Position numbers and translations under genes: made by a program
The notes under the pieces: model-generated
Seen by the model: the letters and a program-made list of their open reading frames with translations, nothing else
Database searches by the model: none
Told to the model about the DNA's origin: nothing
Shown here: positions 1 through 8,235 of the stretch, piece by piece
How positions within the stretch are numbered: position 1 is the stretch's first letter
How the letters are laid out: every line of letters starts with the position of its first letter
NCBI GenBank assembly: GCA_003241175.1
Contig: QFOI01000058.1
Coordinates: 1-12,653, forward strand
Direction: 5' to 3'
Length of the DNA stretch: 12,653 nucleotides
From: Pseudopedobacter saltans
GTDB taxonomy: Bacteria > Bacteroidota > Bacteroidia > Chitinophagales > Chitinophagaceae

Positions 1-1349
1 ACAGCTTCTTTAAATTGATTGCCTCTGTCAATATAGCTATTGAACAGATCAAAACTTGAACAAGCCGGGCTCAGCAACACAACATCACCCTTCTCAGCCA
101 TGTTAAAAGCTACATGTACACAATCTTTCATATTATCCGTATCTACGATTGGATTAGGCACTACTCCGTCAAAAGCCGCATGAATCTTGGAGTTATCCTT
201 TCCCAAACAGACGATTGCTTTCACTTTTGATTTGACATCATCCAATAGCAAAGAATAATCATTTCCTTTATCGATCCCGCCCAGTATCAATACAACAGGC
301 TGTGTCATGCTTTCCAATGCGAACCAAACGCTATTCAGATTGGTAGCTTTGCTATCATTGATAAATTCAACGCCACGAACAGTTGCAACACTTTCCATAC
401 GATGTTCCAAACTATTGAAAGTCTGAACCGCTTCTCTGATTTTTTCCTTTCTGATACCCATTACTTGGGACGCAATTCCAGCTGCCATTGTATTATACTG
501 ATTATGCTTTCCTTTCAGTGCAAACTCATAAATATTCATGCTTACACTCTCTTCTTTTGTATTCAATATCATCTGATCTCCTTTGATAAAGGCTCCTTTT
601 TTAATTTCTTTGCTCATGGTAAATGGTAGTGGCTTAGCGTGTAATGGAAATGATTGTAACTTCTCAACTATAACTGGGTCGTCTTCACAATAAATAAAAT
701 AATCTTCTGATGTTTGATTGACCGTTATTTTAAATTTTGCATCAATATAGTTTTCAAATTTGTGATCATATCTATCCAAATGGTCTGGCGTGATATTTAG
801 TAAAATGGCTATTTCTGGTCTAAATGTTTCAATATCATCTAGTTGAAATGAACTTATCTCTGTTATATAGTATTCCTTAGGATCTTCCGCAATTTGTGCT
901 GCAATTGAATAACCAATATTTCCAACCAAAGCGGCATCCAAACCAGCCACTTCACATATATGGTACATTAGGGATGTAGTGGTACTCTTTCCATTACTAC
1001 CTGTAATGCCGACAATTTTGCTATTTCCCTTGTGACGATAAGCCAGTTCAATCTCGCTGATAATGTTTATTCCTTTTTGGCGAATGGATTTTACTACATT
1101 GCTTTCCTCCGGAATACCAGGACTTTTCATCACTTCGTCAAAACCTAGTATTCTGTCAAAAGTATGTCCACCTTCTTCGAAATCTATATGTAAACTTTCT
1201 AGTTTGGATTTATACTTCTCTTTTATAAGACCACCATCACTAACAAAAACTTTTTTGTATCCGACCTTTTGGGCAAGAATGGCCGATCCGACACCACTTT
1301 CGGAAGCGCCAAGTATGACTATGCTAGTATCTTGTATTTTGTTGTTCAT
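1..1349 (-). CDS. murD: UDP-N-acetylmuramoyl-L-alanine--D-glutamate ligase MurD (3' end cut by window edge)
   Basis: Cytoplasmic Mur ligase that adds D-glutamate to UDP-MurNAc-L-Ala using ATP. Translating the minus strand from the ATG at 1349 gives about 449 codons with no stop before base 1. Visible motifs are the N-terminal nucleotide-fold start ILGASESGVG (about residues 12-21), the ATP-binding P-loop GITGSNGKST (114-123), ISSFQL (165-170), NITPDHLDR (185-193), the expected carbamylated lysine in DAKFK (about K205), NDSKATN in the C-terminal part, and LLSPACSSFD close to the edge. That last motif is typical of the MurD C-terminus, so only a handful of residues should be missing. The start lies 4 nt after the mraY stop, so the two are very probably co-transcribed. 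No Shine-Dalgarno sequence is visible. The identity is firm; only the 3' end is unseen. Confidence 0.95.
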   Translation of the reverse strand, partial: MNNKIQDTSIVILGASESGVGSAILAQKVGYKKVFVSDGGLIKEKYKSKLESLHIDFEEGGHTFDRILGFDEVMKSPGIPEESNVVKSIRQKGINIISEIELAYRHKGNSKIVGITGSNGKSTTTSLMYHICEVAGLDAALVGNIGYSIAAQIAEDPKEYYITEISSFQLDDIETFRPEIAILLNITPDHLDRYDHKFENYIDAKFKITVNQTSEDYFIYCEDDPVIVEKLQSFPLHAKPLPFTMSKEIKKGAFIKGDQMILNTKEESVSMNIYEFALKGKHNQYNTMAAGIASQVMGIRKEKIREAVQTFNSLEHRMESVATVRGVEFINDSKATNLNSVWFALESMTQPVVLILGGIDKGNDYSLLLDDVKSKVKAIVCLGKDNSKIHAAFDGVVPNPIVDTDNMKDCVHVAFNMAEKGDVVLLSPACSSFDLFNSYIDRGNQFKEA

Positions 1350-1353
1350 TCTA

Positions 1354-2661
1354 TTATCTAATCTTTAGAGTAACAATGGAAACCATCACACAAATCAAAG
1401 TGATAATCCAAAAACGCATTACGATCTTATTTTCGTGAAAGCCCTTTTTCTGATAGTGGTGATGAAGGGGGCTCATTAACAATAAACGCTTTCCTTCTCC
1501 ATATTTTTTCTTAGTGTATTTGAAATAACTCACTTGAAAAATAACACTCAAACTTTCCACAAAAAATATGCAACAGAAAATTGGAATTAGCAATTCTTTC
1601 CTTACTATAATAGCCAATGAGGCTATTATACCACCAAGTGCCAAGCTACCTGTATCTCCCATGAATATCTGTGCAGGATAGGCATTGTACCATAAAAATC
1701 CAATACATCCACCCACAAAGGCAGCGATAAAAACAGACAATTCTCCAATATTGGGGATATACATAATATTGAGATAGTCTGCAAACTTGACATTACCACT
1801 CACATAAATAAAAATACCTAAACATATTCCTATAATTGCACTAGTACCACCAGCCAGCCCATCCAATCCATCTGTTAGATTGGCACCATTAGAGACCGCT
1901 GTAATGATAAATGTTACAGCCAATATATATACTATCCATGTATATTTCTCTGCACCAGGACCGATCCAACTAATCAGTTTACTATAGTTGAACTCATGAT
2001 TTTTCACAAAAGGAATCGTGGTTATCGGTGTTTTGACTAATGCAAACCTTTTATCTACGCCATCAACTTTGTGCACGACTTCATCCAATTTTTTTTCCAC
2101 TAATGGAGACACTTCCTTTGATGTTCCTGCAGGATTAATTTCTCTTTCCATAACTACATGGGAATTGAAATACAGTGTAGCCCCTATAATAATTCCCAAA
2201 CCAACTTGCCCAATAATTTTTGCTTTTCCAGCCAATCCATCACTATCTTTTTTCTTATAAGCCTCTCCTTTGGACTGAGCTATTTTTCTCGCCTTTATTT
2301 TCAAATAGTCGTCTAAAAAGCCCATTACGCCCAACCAAACAGTACATAATAGCATTAAACGCACATATACTTTATCCAAATCGGCCAACAATAAAGTTGG
2401 AATCAATATCGATAGCAATATGATAATGCCACCCATAGTCGGTGTACCCTTTTTGCTCTGTTCACCTGCTAATCCCAAATCACGGACAGACTCACCAATT
2501 TGTTTTTTACGTAAAAGATTAATCAATCTTCTCCCATAAATAGTAGCTATTAAAAGAGATAAAATCGTCGCCAATCCTGCACGAAAAGTTATATACTGAA
2601 ACACACCTGTTCCCGTAAGATTGTAATGATGTTTTAACCAATTAAATAAAGCGTATAACAT
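1354..2661 (-). CDS. mraY: Phospho-N-acetylmuramoyl-pentapeptide-transferase MraY
   Basis: Integral membrane enzyme that moves phospho-MurNAc-pentapeptide onto undecaprenyl phosphate to form lipid I. The 435-residue product has many hydrophobic helices. It shows the family motifs in order: GEQSKKGTPTMGG (66-78), FLDDYLK (115-121) with the paired Asp 117/118, NLTDGLDGLAGG (261-272) with Asp 264 and 267, GDTGS (335-339) and SPLHHHY (397-403) with the His triad. It is about 75 residues longer than the E. coli enzyme. The extra length is mostly a polar stretch at about 168-240 rich in Lys, Glu and Val; longer MraY proteins are usual in Bacteroidota as far as I know. It lies 14 nt downstream of murE and 4 nt upstream of murD in the same operon. 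All catalytic residues are present. Confidence 0.97.
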   Translation of the reverse strand: MLYALFNWLKHHYNLTGTGVFQYITFRAGLATILSLLIATIYGRRLINLLRKKQIGESVRDLGLAGEQSKKGTPTMGGIIILLSILIPTLLLADLDKVYVRLMLLCTVWLGVMGFLDDYLKIKARKIAQSKGEAYKKKDSDGLAGKAKIIGQVGLGIIIGATLYFNSHVVMEREINPAGTSKEVSPLVEKKLDEVVHKVDGVDKRFALVKTPITTIPFVKNHEFNYSKLISWIGPGAEKYTWIVYILAVTFIITAVSNGANLTDGLDGLAGGTSAIIGICLGIFIYVSGNVKFADYLNIMYIPNIGELSVFIAAFVGGCIGFLWYNAYPAQIFMGDTGSLALGGIIASLAIIVRKELLIPIFCCIFFVESLSVIFQVSYFKYTKKKYGEGKRLLLMSPLHHHYQKKGFHENKIVMRFWIITLICVMVSIVTLKIR

Positions 2662-2675
2662 AAATATTGTATAGT

Positions 2676-4139
2676 TTATTTCTCCAACAATGTAAACATA
2701 TCTCTCAATACCTCTTTATCGTCAAAATGATGTTTCACACCATTAATCTCTTGATATTTTTCGTGTCCTTTTCCTGCCACTAGGATAATATCCCCTGCGC
2801 TGGCAATTGTCACCGCAGTCTTGATGGCTTCCTTTCTATCTTCGATTGTGATGGTTTTTCGACGACCAGCACTATTCAAACCTGCTTCCATTTCTTTCAA
2901 AATTTCATACGGATTTTCAGAGCGGGGATTGTCACTTGTCAATATGACTTTGTCACTCATGTTCGCCGCATCATTTGCCATAATCGGTCTTTTGCTACGA
3001 TCACGATCACCGCCGCAGCCAACCACCGTAATAATTTGCTCAGAACCTTTTCTAAGTTTTTTTATAGTTTCCAATACATTTTCCAATGCATCAGGCGTAT
3101 GTGCATAGTCTACAATCGCAACGATTTGAGTGGAGCTAACTTGATAGTCAAATCGACCTTCAGCTCCAGACAACATACTCAATACACGCAAAACCTCATC
3201 CTTAGGCTCACCCAAACAAACAGCAGCACCATAGACCGCTAGAAGATTATAGGCGTTAAACTCCCCAATCAACCGAAAATGAACTTCTATTTCATTAATG
3301 GACATCTCCAATCCAGTCAACCCGTTTTCCAAAATTTTACCTTTGAAATCAGCAACAGTATGAAGACTATAATAAAATTTGCGTGCAGAAGTATTCTGCA
3401 ACATTACTTGTCCATTTTTATCATCCAAATTGGATATCGCAAATGCATCCGAAGATAATTCATCAAAAAAGCGTTTTTTAGCTTTTAAATAATTTTCGAA
3501 TGTCTTATGATAATCTAAATGATCCAAAGTCAAGTTTGTAAAAAGTGCCCCGTCAAACTCCAATCCAGTGATTCGATCCTGATCTATAGCAATACTACTG
3601 CTCTCCATGAACACATGAGTACATTTTGCATCTACCATTCTACGGATCAAAGCATTTAAACTCACAGCATCAGGTGTGGTTCTTTCCGCCTCTTGAGCTT
3701 CCTCTCCTATAATATTTTGAACGGTACTAACAAGTCCGCATTTATATCCCAAACCAGTAAATAATCGAAATAACAATGTAGCAACAGTGGTCTTCCCATT
3801 TGTTCCAGTTACCCCAACTAGTTTTACATATTTAGAAGGTTCACCATAAAAATTGTGGGCTATATATCCTAAAGCCTCATGTGAATTTTTCACCAAAATA
3901 TAGGTCACGTCTTCAACAAGTTTCACTGGCAATTCTTCACATACAATGGCAGTAGCACCTAAAAAAATAGCCTTATCAATATAACCATGTCCATCTGTAA
4001 CTGCACCACGAATAGCAACAAACAAAGATCCTTTCACTATCTTACGAGAATCCAATTGTACATCCGCAACCTCTATATTGGTTTTGCCATATATTGACTT
4101 GATATGTACTTTATATAGTATATCTTGAAGTATTGCCAT
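2676..4139 (-). CDS. murE: UDP-N-acetylmuramoyl-L-alanyl-D-glutamate--2,6-diaminopimelate ligase MurE
   Basis: Cytoplasmic ligase that adds the third amino acid to the peptidoglycan stem peptide. The 487 residues are the normal family length. Motifs: LDSRKIVKGSLF (29-40) in the N-terminal UDP-binding domain, P-loop GVTGTNGKTT (109-118), TTPD (154-157), NLTLDHLDYH (202-211), the probable carbamylated lysine in YLKAKK (about K221), DYAHTPDAL (344-352), GCGGDRDRSKRP (374-385) and GKGHE (456-460). DNPR at 403-406 is the signature associated with meso-diaminopimelate rather than lysine, so the cell wall is inferred to be the mDAP type. The ATG lies 2 nt after the terminal stop of the ftsI reading frame, which marks that later stop as the operon's original ftsI end. 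mraY follows after 14 nt. Confidence 0.97.
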   Translation of the reverse strand: MAILQDILYKVHIKSIYGKTNIEVADVQLDSRKIVKGSLFVAIRGAVTDGHGYIDKAIFLGATAIVCEELPVKLVEDVTYILVKNSHEALGYIAHNFYGEPSKYVKLVGVTGTNGKTTVATLLFRLFTGLGYKCGLVSTVQNIIGEEAQEAERTTPDAVSLNALIRRMVDAKCTHVFMESSSIAIDQDRITGLEFDGALFTNLTLDHLDYHKTFENYLKAKKRFFDELSSDAFAISNLDDKNGQVMLQNTSARKFYYSLHTVADFKGKILENGLTGLEMSINEIEVHFRLIGEFNAYNLLAVYGAAVCLGEPKDEVLRVLSMLSGAEGRFDYQVSSTQIVAIVDYAHTPDALENVLETIKKLRKGSEQIITVVGCGGDRDRSKRPIMANDAANMSDKVILTSDNPRSENPYEILKEMEAGLNSAGRRKTITIEDRKEAIKTAVTIASAGDIILVAGKGHEKYQEINGVKHHFDDKEVLRDMFTLLEK

Positions 4140-4141
4140 TA

Positions 4142-4690
4142 TTAGTTTAGATTCAAATGAATAATTTGTCCTCGTGCAATAGGATTTCCTACTGCTATTG
4201 ATTGGTCTGAAACACGTCCTCGTCCACTAACATCCACTTGCAATCCTGCATTTTCGCAAACGTAGACCGCATCTTTCAAACTCATCCCTGTGACTTTTGG
4301 CATTTTTTTCAATGTTTCAAAAGTCATTTTAGTAACTGTTGGTTGATGGTTTTCACTAAACACATTCCACCAATTACTATCACTTGGCCCTTTGTATTGA
4401 TAGTTCATACCCAAACCGTTCATTATAGTTCTCACATCAGAGGCATACGTCTCGTAGGCATAACCCGTTGTATCCTTTCGTAGATTATAGTAAGATGGTT
4501 TTGATGAATTTTCGTTATTGACGTATAAGGTATAAAGTCTCTCCGCAATTTCTTTAAATACAGGACCGGCAACGGATGCGCCATAAAATTTAGCCGCATG
4601 CGGTTTATTGACAATTACGACAACACAAGTGTATTGTGGATTATCAGCAGGAAAATAACCAGCAAAAGAAGATTGATATTTTTTATCTTC
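4142..4690 (-). other. In-frame 3' part of ftsI after the premature stop (transpeptidase end plus PASTA domain)
   Basis: I translated this stretch by hand in the frame of the upstream ftsI part. It reads 182 codons from EDKKYQSSFAGYFPADNP to a final TAA at 4142-4144 with no other stop. The first 50 or so residues match the end of a class B PBP transpeptidase domain, including the CVVVIVNKP strand and FKEIAERLY. The last 60 or so form a PASTA module with VTGMSLKDAVYVCENAGL. A GTG at 4433-4435 could start a 97-residue fragment holding only the PASTA part, but nothing suggests it is used. The preserved frame and sequence argue that the interruption is recent or artefactual. Confidence 0.85.
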
Positions 4691-4693
4691 TTA
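4691..4693 (-). other. Premature in-frame TAA codon within ftsI
   Basis: The + strand reads tta here, which is TAA in the ftsI frame between ...SGTRG and EDKKYQSS.... The following reading frame is unchanged, so this is a nonsense substitution and not an indel. A tyrosine codon (TAT or TAC) at this place would be restored by one base change, and an aromatic residue here fits my memory of related FtsI proteins; that is inference. TAA also serves as the normal terminator of mraZ, ftsI itself, mraY and purC in this window, so the codon is not reassigned. Confidence 0.9.
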
Positions 4694-6303
4694 ACCTCTT
4701 GTACCACTGGCAACTAGAGCCGTTCCCGTTTTTCCAGCAACTCTAAAAGGTACATCACGCATCAAAGTATAACCCGTACCATTGGGTTCATTACATACAC
4801 CTTCCAAGCATTGTCTTACTGCCTTCAAAGCATATCTACTACTTACGGAATCCATTACTATATGTGGTTCAAACTGTTTCTGCACGGCTCCGTTTTCAAC
4901 AATTGAATTGACAAGGTATGGCCGCATCATCACACCATTATTGGCCACCGCATTGTACAACATCGTCGTACGCATAGGAGAAATCAATAGATTGTAACCA
5001 AAAGCCATCCAAGGTAAAGTTGTCGCACTCCAATGCGGACTCCCTGGTTTGTATATCAAAGGAGGGCGCTCCCCAGCAAGATCGGTTCCCGTTTTTTGAT
5101 CTAATTGAAAACTCTTGAGTTTATTGACATAGGCCGAAGGATTGCTATTATAAGCCTCATAGACCATCTTAGCCATGCCTACATTGGAACTCATCTCCAA
5201 TGCGACCTTAGCACTGACAATATCTTTCCCATGCTCTTCACTATCGTACACTGTTCGCTTGTTGATGGTCCATTTTCCACCTTCCAGATTCACTTGTTTG
5301 TCTAATGTAATTTTGTGATCATCCAAAAGCGCCAACATAGTTGCCAACTTAAATGTGGAACCCGGCTCTGTTGGAGTTAATGCATAGTTGAAATCTTCCC
5401 AATAGTTACCATCGGGACGGCGACCCAGATTAGCAATAGCTTTCACTTGACCAGTCTTGACTTCCATAACGATGGCAGTTCCCGTTTCCGCTTCATTGCC
5501 AACCATCATTTTCATCAAGGCCTCTTCTGTTATTTCCTGAATATGCGTATCTAAAGTAGTCACAATATCCTTTCCATTAATAGGATCGATCTGATTAACA
5601 TCATCATCGACAGGCACGCCTACCCCACCGGCAATATACCTTACCAAACGTCTACCAGTTGTACCTTTCAATATAGTATCATAAGTCTGTTCCAACCCTA
5701 CTTTTTGAGAATTTTCTCTATCCAAACCAATAGTCCTATAGGCCAAAAGTTGGTACGGATTTAAACGAATATTACGCACTTCGGCAATAAAACCGCTTTT
5801 GTTTCTCCCTTGACGTACGAGTGGTAAGGTTTTCAATATCTGATATTGGCGATAACCCATTTTTTTCTTTAAAGAAAAATAACGGTTCTTGTCCCTATAA
5901 CCAGTCGTCAACATTCTTTTATAGTCTGCTGCAGAAGCATCTTTAAAAAGATCCGCTAGTGCAATACTTAATGAATCTACGTTTTCTCGAAATCTTTTTC
6001 CATTTTTCTGTCTAAGGCCATCCGCACCAAAGTCGATGTAGACATCAAACTGTGGAATACTTGTACTCAGCATCTGTCCGTCAGCACTATAAATAGTACC
6101 GCGACTCGCTTCGATATCCACTATTTTTTGATGTAAACTATCACTCATTCCTTCCCAATATTTTCCTTGTACCTGTTGTATGACAAAAGCTTTTCCCAAT
6201 ATAACCACGCAAAAAAGAATAACTATAATATAGCATAGATACACACGCCACAATATGTCCTTCTTTATTTCCATACACTAACCACTCCAGCTTTGGTGAA
6301 GCT

Positions 6304-6651
6304 TTATTTGTTTTTATCTTCTTTATTTAATAATCTGATTTTCATAGGAGGCTCGCTGCTCATCTTCAATCCCATTGGAGCCACCGATTTTATAATTTCC
6401 GATTCACGGCTTTGAAACATCAATTCACTTTTCAAAGTCTTGTATTCAAACTGTAACTCTTTAATGTGAGAAGACGCAGCATTGATGTCACGCAACATCT
6501 TGTCTGCTCTGTGCCCATTCGCTATATACACAACTGCCAATACTGCCAAAAACAAGAAAAAACCAATATTGTCCGCAATCCACTGATAACTAATCAGTCT
6601 CTTGATAGACTCTTTTGTCTTGTTTTTTTTTGTATCTTTTACTTCTTCCAT
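6304..6651 (-). CDS. ftsL: FtsL-like cell-division protein
   Basis: Small bitopic membrane protein of 115 residues in the position of ftsL, between rsmH and ftsI. The first 28 or so residues are polar and basic (KDTKKNKTKESIKR). A hydrophobic helix follows at about 28-45 (IGFFLFLAVLAVVYIA). Next comes an amphipathic, probably coiled-coil region at about 48-90, and a proline- and lysine-containing tail. This matches the FtsL-like family of Bacteroidota, which is thought to work with FtsQ and DivIC-type proteins in the divisome and help activate FtsWI. Sequence conservation in this family is weak, so the call rests on topology, length and gene order. It starts 3 nt after the rsmH stop, and ftsI follows after 29 nt. 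Confidence 0.85.
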   Translation of the reverse strand: MEEVKDTKKNKTKESIKRLISYQWIADNIGFFLFLAVLAVVYIANGHRADKMLRDINAASSHIKELQFEYKTLKSELMFQSRESEIIKSVAPMGLKMSSEPPMKIRLLNKEDKNK

Positions 6652-6654
6652 TTT

Positions 6655-7584
6655 TTAAATTCGTTCTGCCACCCTTAGTTTGGAACTTCTACTTCTGCTA
6701 TTTTGTTTTTGCTCTGAATCCGTTGGTATTATTGGCTTTTTAGTGATAATCCGAAATTTCTTCTCCACAACATCTTGAACAAATGGATTGTCTATTTTCT
6801 TTTCAAATGTTTCTTCTTTGAAAAAAGTTTTTACCAATCTATCTTCCAATGAATGAAACGTTATTATTGCTACTCTTCCTCCTTCTTTCAATACTTCTGG
6901 CACTTGTTCGAGCATGGATTTCAACGCACCTAGTTCGTCATTTACCTCAATACGCAGCGCTTGGAAAACCTGCGCCAAGTATTTGTTAGGATTACCCATG
7001 ACTACTGGCTGAAACAGATTCCTAAAATCATCTATCGTCCTCAACTGAGCATTGCTCCTCGACTGGACAATATGCTTTGCCAAAGTCTTGGAATTGCTCA
7101 CTTCACCGTATTTGCTGAAAATATTTTGCAACTGTTCTGCATCATAATTCAAAAGGATATCTACCGCCGTAATTTTCTGGTTTTGTTTCATTCGCATATC
7201 CAAAGGACCATCAAACCGAATCGAAAAGCCTCGATCCCCTTCGTCAAATTGATGGCTACTTACACCAAGATCTGCCAATACACCATCAACCTTATCATAT
7301 CCATGCAAACGCAAAAAACGTTGCAGATATCTAAAATTTTCAGGTACAAAGACAATACGATGATCGTCTGGCAGGTTTTTCCGTGCATCCTCATCCTGAT
7401 CAAAAGCAATCAATACACCATCTGGCCCGAGCTTCTGTAAGATACCACGACTATGACCGCCACCACCGAAAGTACAGTCAACATAGACGCCATCAGGTTT
7501 AATGTTTAACGATTCCAAAGTTTCTTCAAAGAGCACCGGAATGTGGTAATCATTCCCATGTTGCTGTATATCTTTTTTCGACAT
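6655..7584 (-). CDS. rsmH: 16S rRNA (cytosine-1402-N4)-methyltransferase RsmH (MraW)
   Basis: SAM-dependent methyltransferase that modifies C1402 in the 16S rRNA decoding site. The 309-residue product has the usual family length. It starts with YHIPVLFEETLESL (13-26) and then has the SAM-binding DCTFGGGGHS (36-45), FDQDEDA (61-67), a DLGVSSHQFD motif, GFSIRFDGPLDMRM, an LRIEVNDEL segment, ITFHSLEDRLVK, and the typical C-terminal SRSRSSKLRVAER. The start codon overlaps the mraZ stop by one base (TAATG, 7582-7586), so translational coupling is likely. The gene keeps its standard place as the second dcw gene. Confidence 0.97.
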   Translation of the reverse strand: MSKKDIQQHGNDYHIPVLFEETLESLNIKPDGVYVDCTFGGGGHSRGILQKLGPDGVLIAFDQDEDARKNLPDDHRIVFVPENFRYLQRFLRLHGYDKVDGVLADLGVSSHQFDEGDRGFSIRFDGPLDMRMKQNQKITAVDILLNYDAEQLQNIFSKYGEVSNSKTLAKHIVQSRSNAQLRTIDDFRNLFQPVVMGNPNKYLAQVFQALRIEVNDELGALKSMLEQVPEVLKEGGRVAIITFHSLEDRLVKTFFKEETFEKKIDNPFVQDVVEKKFRIITKKPIIPTDSEQKQNSRSRSSKLRVAERI

Positions 7585-8051
7585 TACGCACCTTCTTTTT
7601 CTTTTGTATCGCCCGACATGACCTCATTGGCCAGATCACTGAAAAGTTCAGGTGAGAAATTATCGTATAGATTTTTATAGGTATCAGCATCCCATATTTC
7701 GATTTTGTCCACTGCGGCCGCTAATATGATGTTTTTGGTGAGGCCCGCAAACTCGCGTAAAGTTGGCGGAATCAATATACGACCAGCAGAATCCGTGTCC
7801 ATGGTGCTAGCACCTCCTAGAAACTGTCTACGGAATTGGCGCACTTTAGGATCGAAATCGTTGAGATGGCTGACTTTTTCGAATATAGGTTGCCAGCTTT
7901 TTTGAGGATAAAGACTGAGGCATTTTTCAAATCCACGGTTAATGACAAAGCTAACATCACCTTCCTCCAACTGTTTTTTGAATCCAGCTGGTAGGAGAAA
8001 ACGCCCTTTTGCGTCCAATGTTACTTCATATTCACCTAAAAATCCAATCAT
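7584..8051 (-). CDS. mraZ: Transcriptional regulator MraZ
   Basis: DNA-binding protein with two AbrB-like (SpoVT) half domains that binds repeats upstream of its own gene and controls the dcw operon. The chosen ATG at 8051 gives 155 residues beginning MIGFLGEYEVTLDAKGRF, the usual MraZ N-terminus. The two domain signatures DAKGR (13-17) and DSAGRILIPP (87-96) are both present, as is the RQFRRQFLGGAS linker (71-82). A longer frame from a GTG at 8099 is possible but would run through the presumed operator repeats and add 16 residues unlike the family, so I reject it. The stop overlaps the rsmH start by one base. As the first gene of the operon it lies directly downstream of a 10-nt-period repeat that looks like its own binding site. 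Confidence 0.95.
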   Translation of the reverse strand: MIGFLGEYEVTLDAKGRFLLPAGFKKQLEEGDVSFVINRGFEKCLSLYPQKSWQPIFEKVSHLNDFDPKVRQFRRQFLGGASTMDTDSAGRILIPPTLREFAGLTKNIILAAAVDKIEIWDADTYKNLYDNFSPELFSDLANEVMSGDTKEKEGA

Positions 8052-8074
8052 GCATGCATCGGAAACGATTTTAA

Positions 8075-8109
8075 TCCATTTCCTACCACAAAATAACACT
8101 TTTTCCCAC
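8075..8109 (-). promoter_or_regulatory. Candidate MraZ operator (four 10-nt-period GTGGG-like repeats)
   Basis: On the minus strand, reading toward mraZ, GTGGG (8105-8109), GTGTT (8095-8099), GTGGT (8085-8089) and ATGGA (8075-8079) follow each other with an exact 10-nt spacing. MraZ boxes in other bacteria are direct repeats of a GTGGG-like pentamer spaced by 5 nt, so both the sequence and the period fit. The array ends 23 nt before the mraZ ATG. The second and fourth units are weaker matches. Confidence 0.65.
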
Positions 8110-8117
8110 TTTTATAC

Positions 8118-8125
8118 CAAATTAT
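8118..8125 (-). promoter_or_regulatory. Possible promoter -7 element for the dcw operon
   Basis: The minus strand reads ATAATTTG here, close to the Bacteroidota -7 consensus TAnnTTTG but one base short. A start point a few bases downstream would fall at the first MraZ repeat, which would suit repression. No clear -33 TTTG is seen at the right distance, so this is a weak call. Confidence 0.3.
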
Positions 8126-8137
8126 TCTAATGTGAAT

Positions 8138-8146
8138 TTATCCACA
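8138..8146 (+). promoter_or_regulatory. DnaA box TTATCCACA
   Basis: Exact match to the strong DnaA box TTATCCACA. It lies about 30 bp upstream of the MraZ-type repeats and near the expected -33 region of the dcw promoter. Binding by DnaA is inferred from sequence only. Confidence 0.5.
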
Positions 8147-8226
8147 GTTATAAACATTCAATATCGAAAAATAAAATTGGAAATCAAGCATTTATGAAAT
8201 CGATCAGATTTTAATATGTGAATTCA

Positions 8227-8235
8227 TGTGCATAA
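8227..8235 (-). promoter_or_regulatory. DnaA box TTATGCACA
   Basis: The + strand TGTGCATAA is TTATGCACA on the minus strand, an exact match to TTATnCACA. It is in the opposite orientation to the box at 8138-8146 and 80 bp from it, both in AT-rich non-coding DNA. Confidence 0.45.

Larger units (their letters stand above)
4142..6274 (-). pseudogene. ftsI: ftsI (pbpB/PBP3-type) division transpeptidase with PASTA domain, interrupted by an in-frame TAA
   Basis: Septal class B penicillin-binding protein that cross-links peptidoglycan at the division site. The full frame is 711 codons including the final stop, which fits PASTA-bearing Bacteroidota FtsI proteins. From the N-terminus: a short cytoplasmic tail and one membrane helix (about 10-32), a PBP dimerisation region starting near ASRGTIYS (56-63), then the transpeptidase domain with S306-T-F-K309, SSN (362-364) and KTG (515-517). 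Codon 528 is TAA (4691-4693). Beyond it, with no frame change, lie the conserved QSSFAGYFPADNP stretch, the end of the transpeptidase fold and a PASTA module (MPKVTGMSLKDAV onward). As written, the protein would stop at 527 residues (4691-6274) without the last transpeptidase strands and would probably be inactive. The start is 29 nt after ftsL. The cause could be a base error, true loss with a second copy elsewhere, or readthrough. Confidence 0.9.

Noticed and set aside
4432..4690. Frameshift in ftsI, suggested by a separate out-of-frame open stretch at 4432-4614
   Set aside because: The conserved C-terminal sequence is in the same frame as the N-terminal part. The out-of-frame stretch has no resemblance to PBPs, so the lesion is a nonsense codon only.
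4142..6274. Genetic-code change in which TAA is read as a sense codon, to explain the ftsI interruption
   Set aside because: TAA ends several intact genes in this window (mraZ, mraY, purC and ftsI itself, all followed by sensible gene boundaries), and I found no other internal TAA in a conserved gene.
6961..7440. Open frame of 159 codons on the + strand within rsmH
   Set aside because: It lies wholly antisense to a well-conserved gene and its translation has no recognisable domain or start context, so it is a shadow of rsmH codons.
8052..8099. Longer MraZ starting from GTG at 8099
   Set aside because: The family N-terminus begins at the ATG at 8051, and the extension would be encoded by the phased repeats that look like the MraZ operator.
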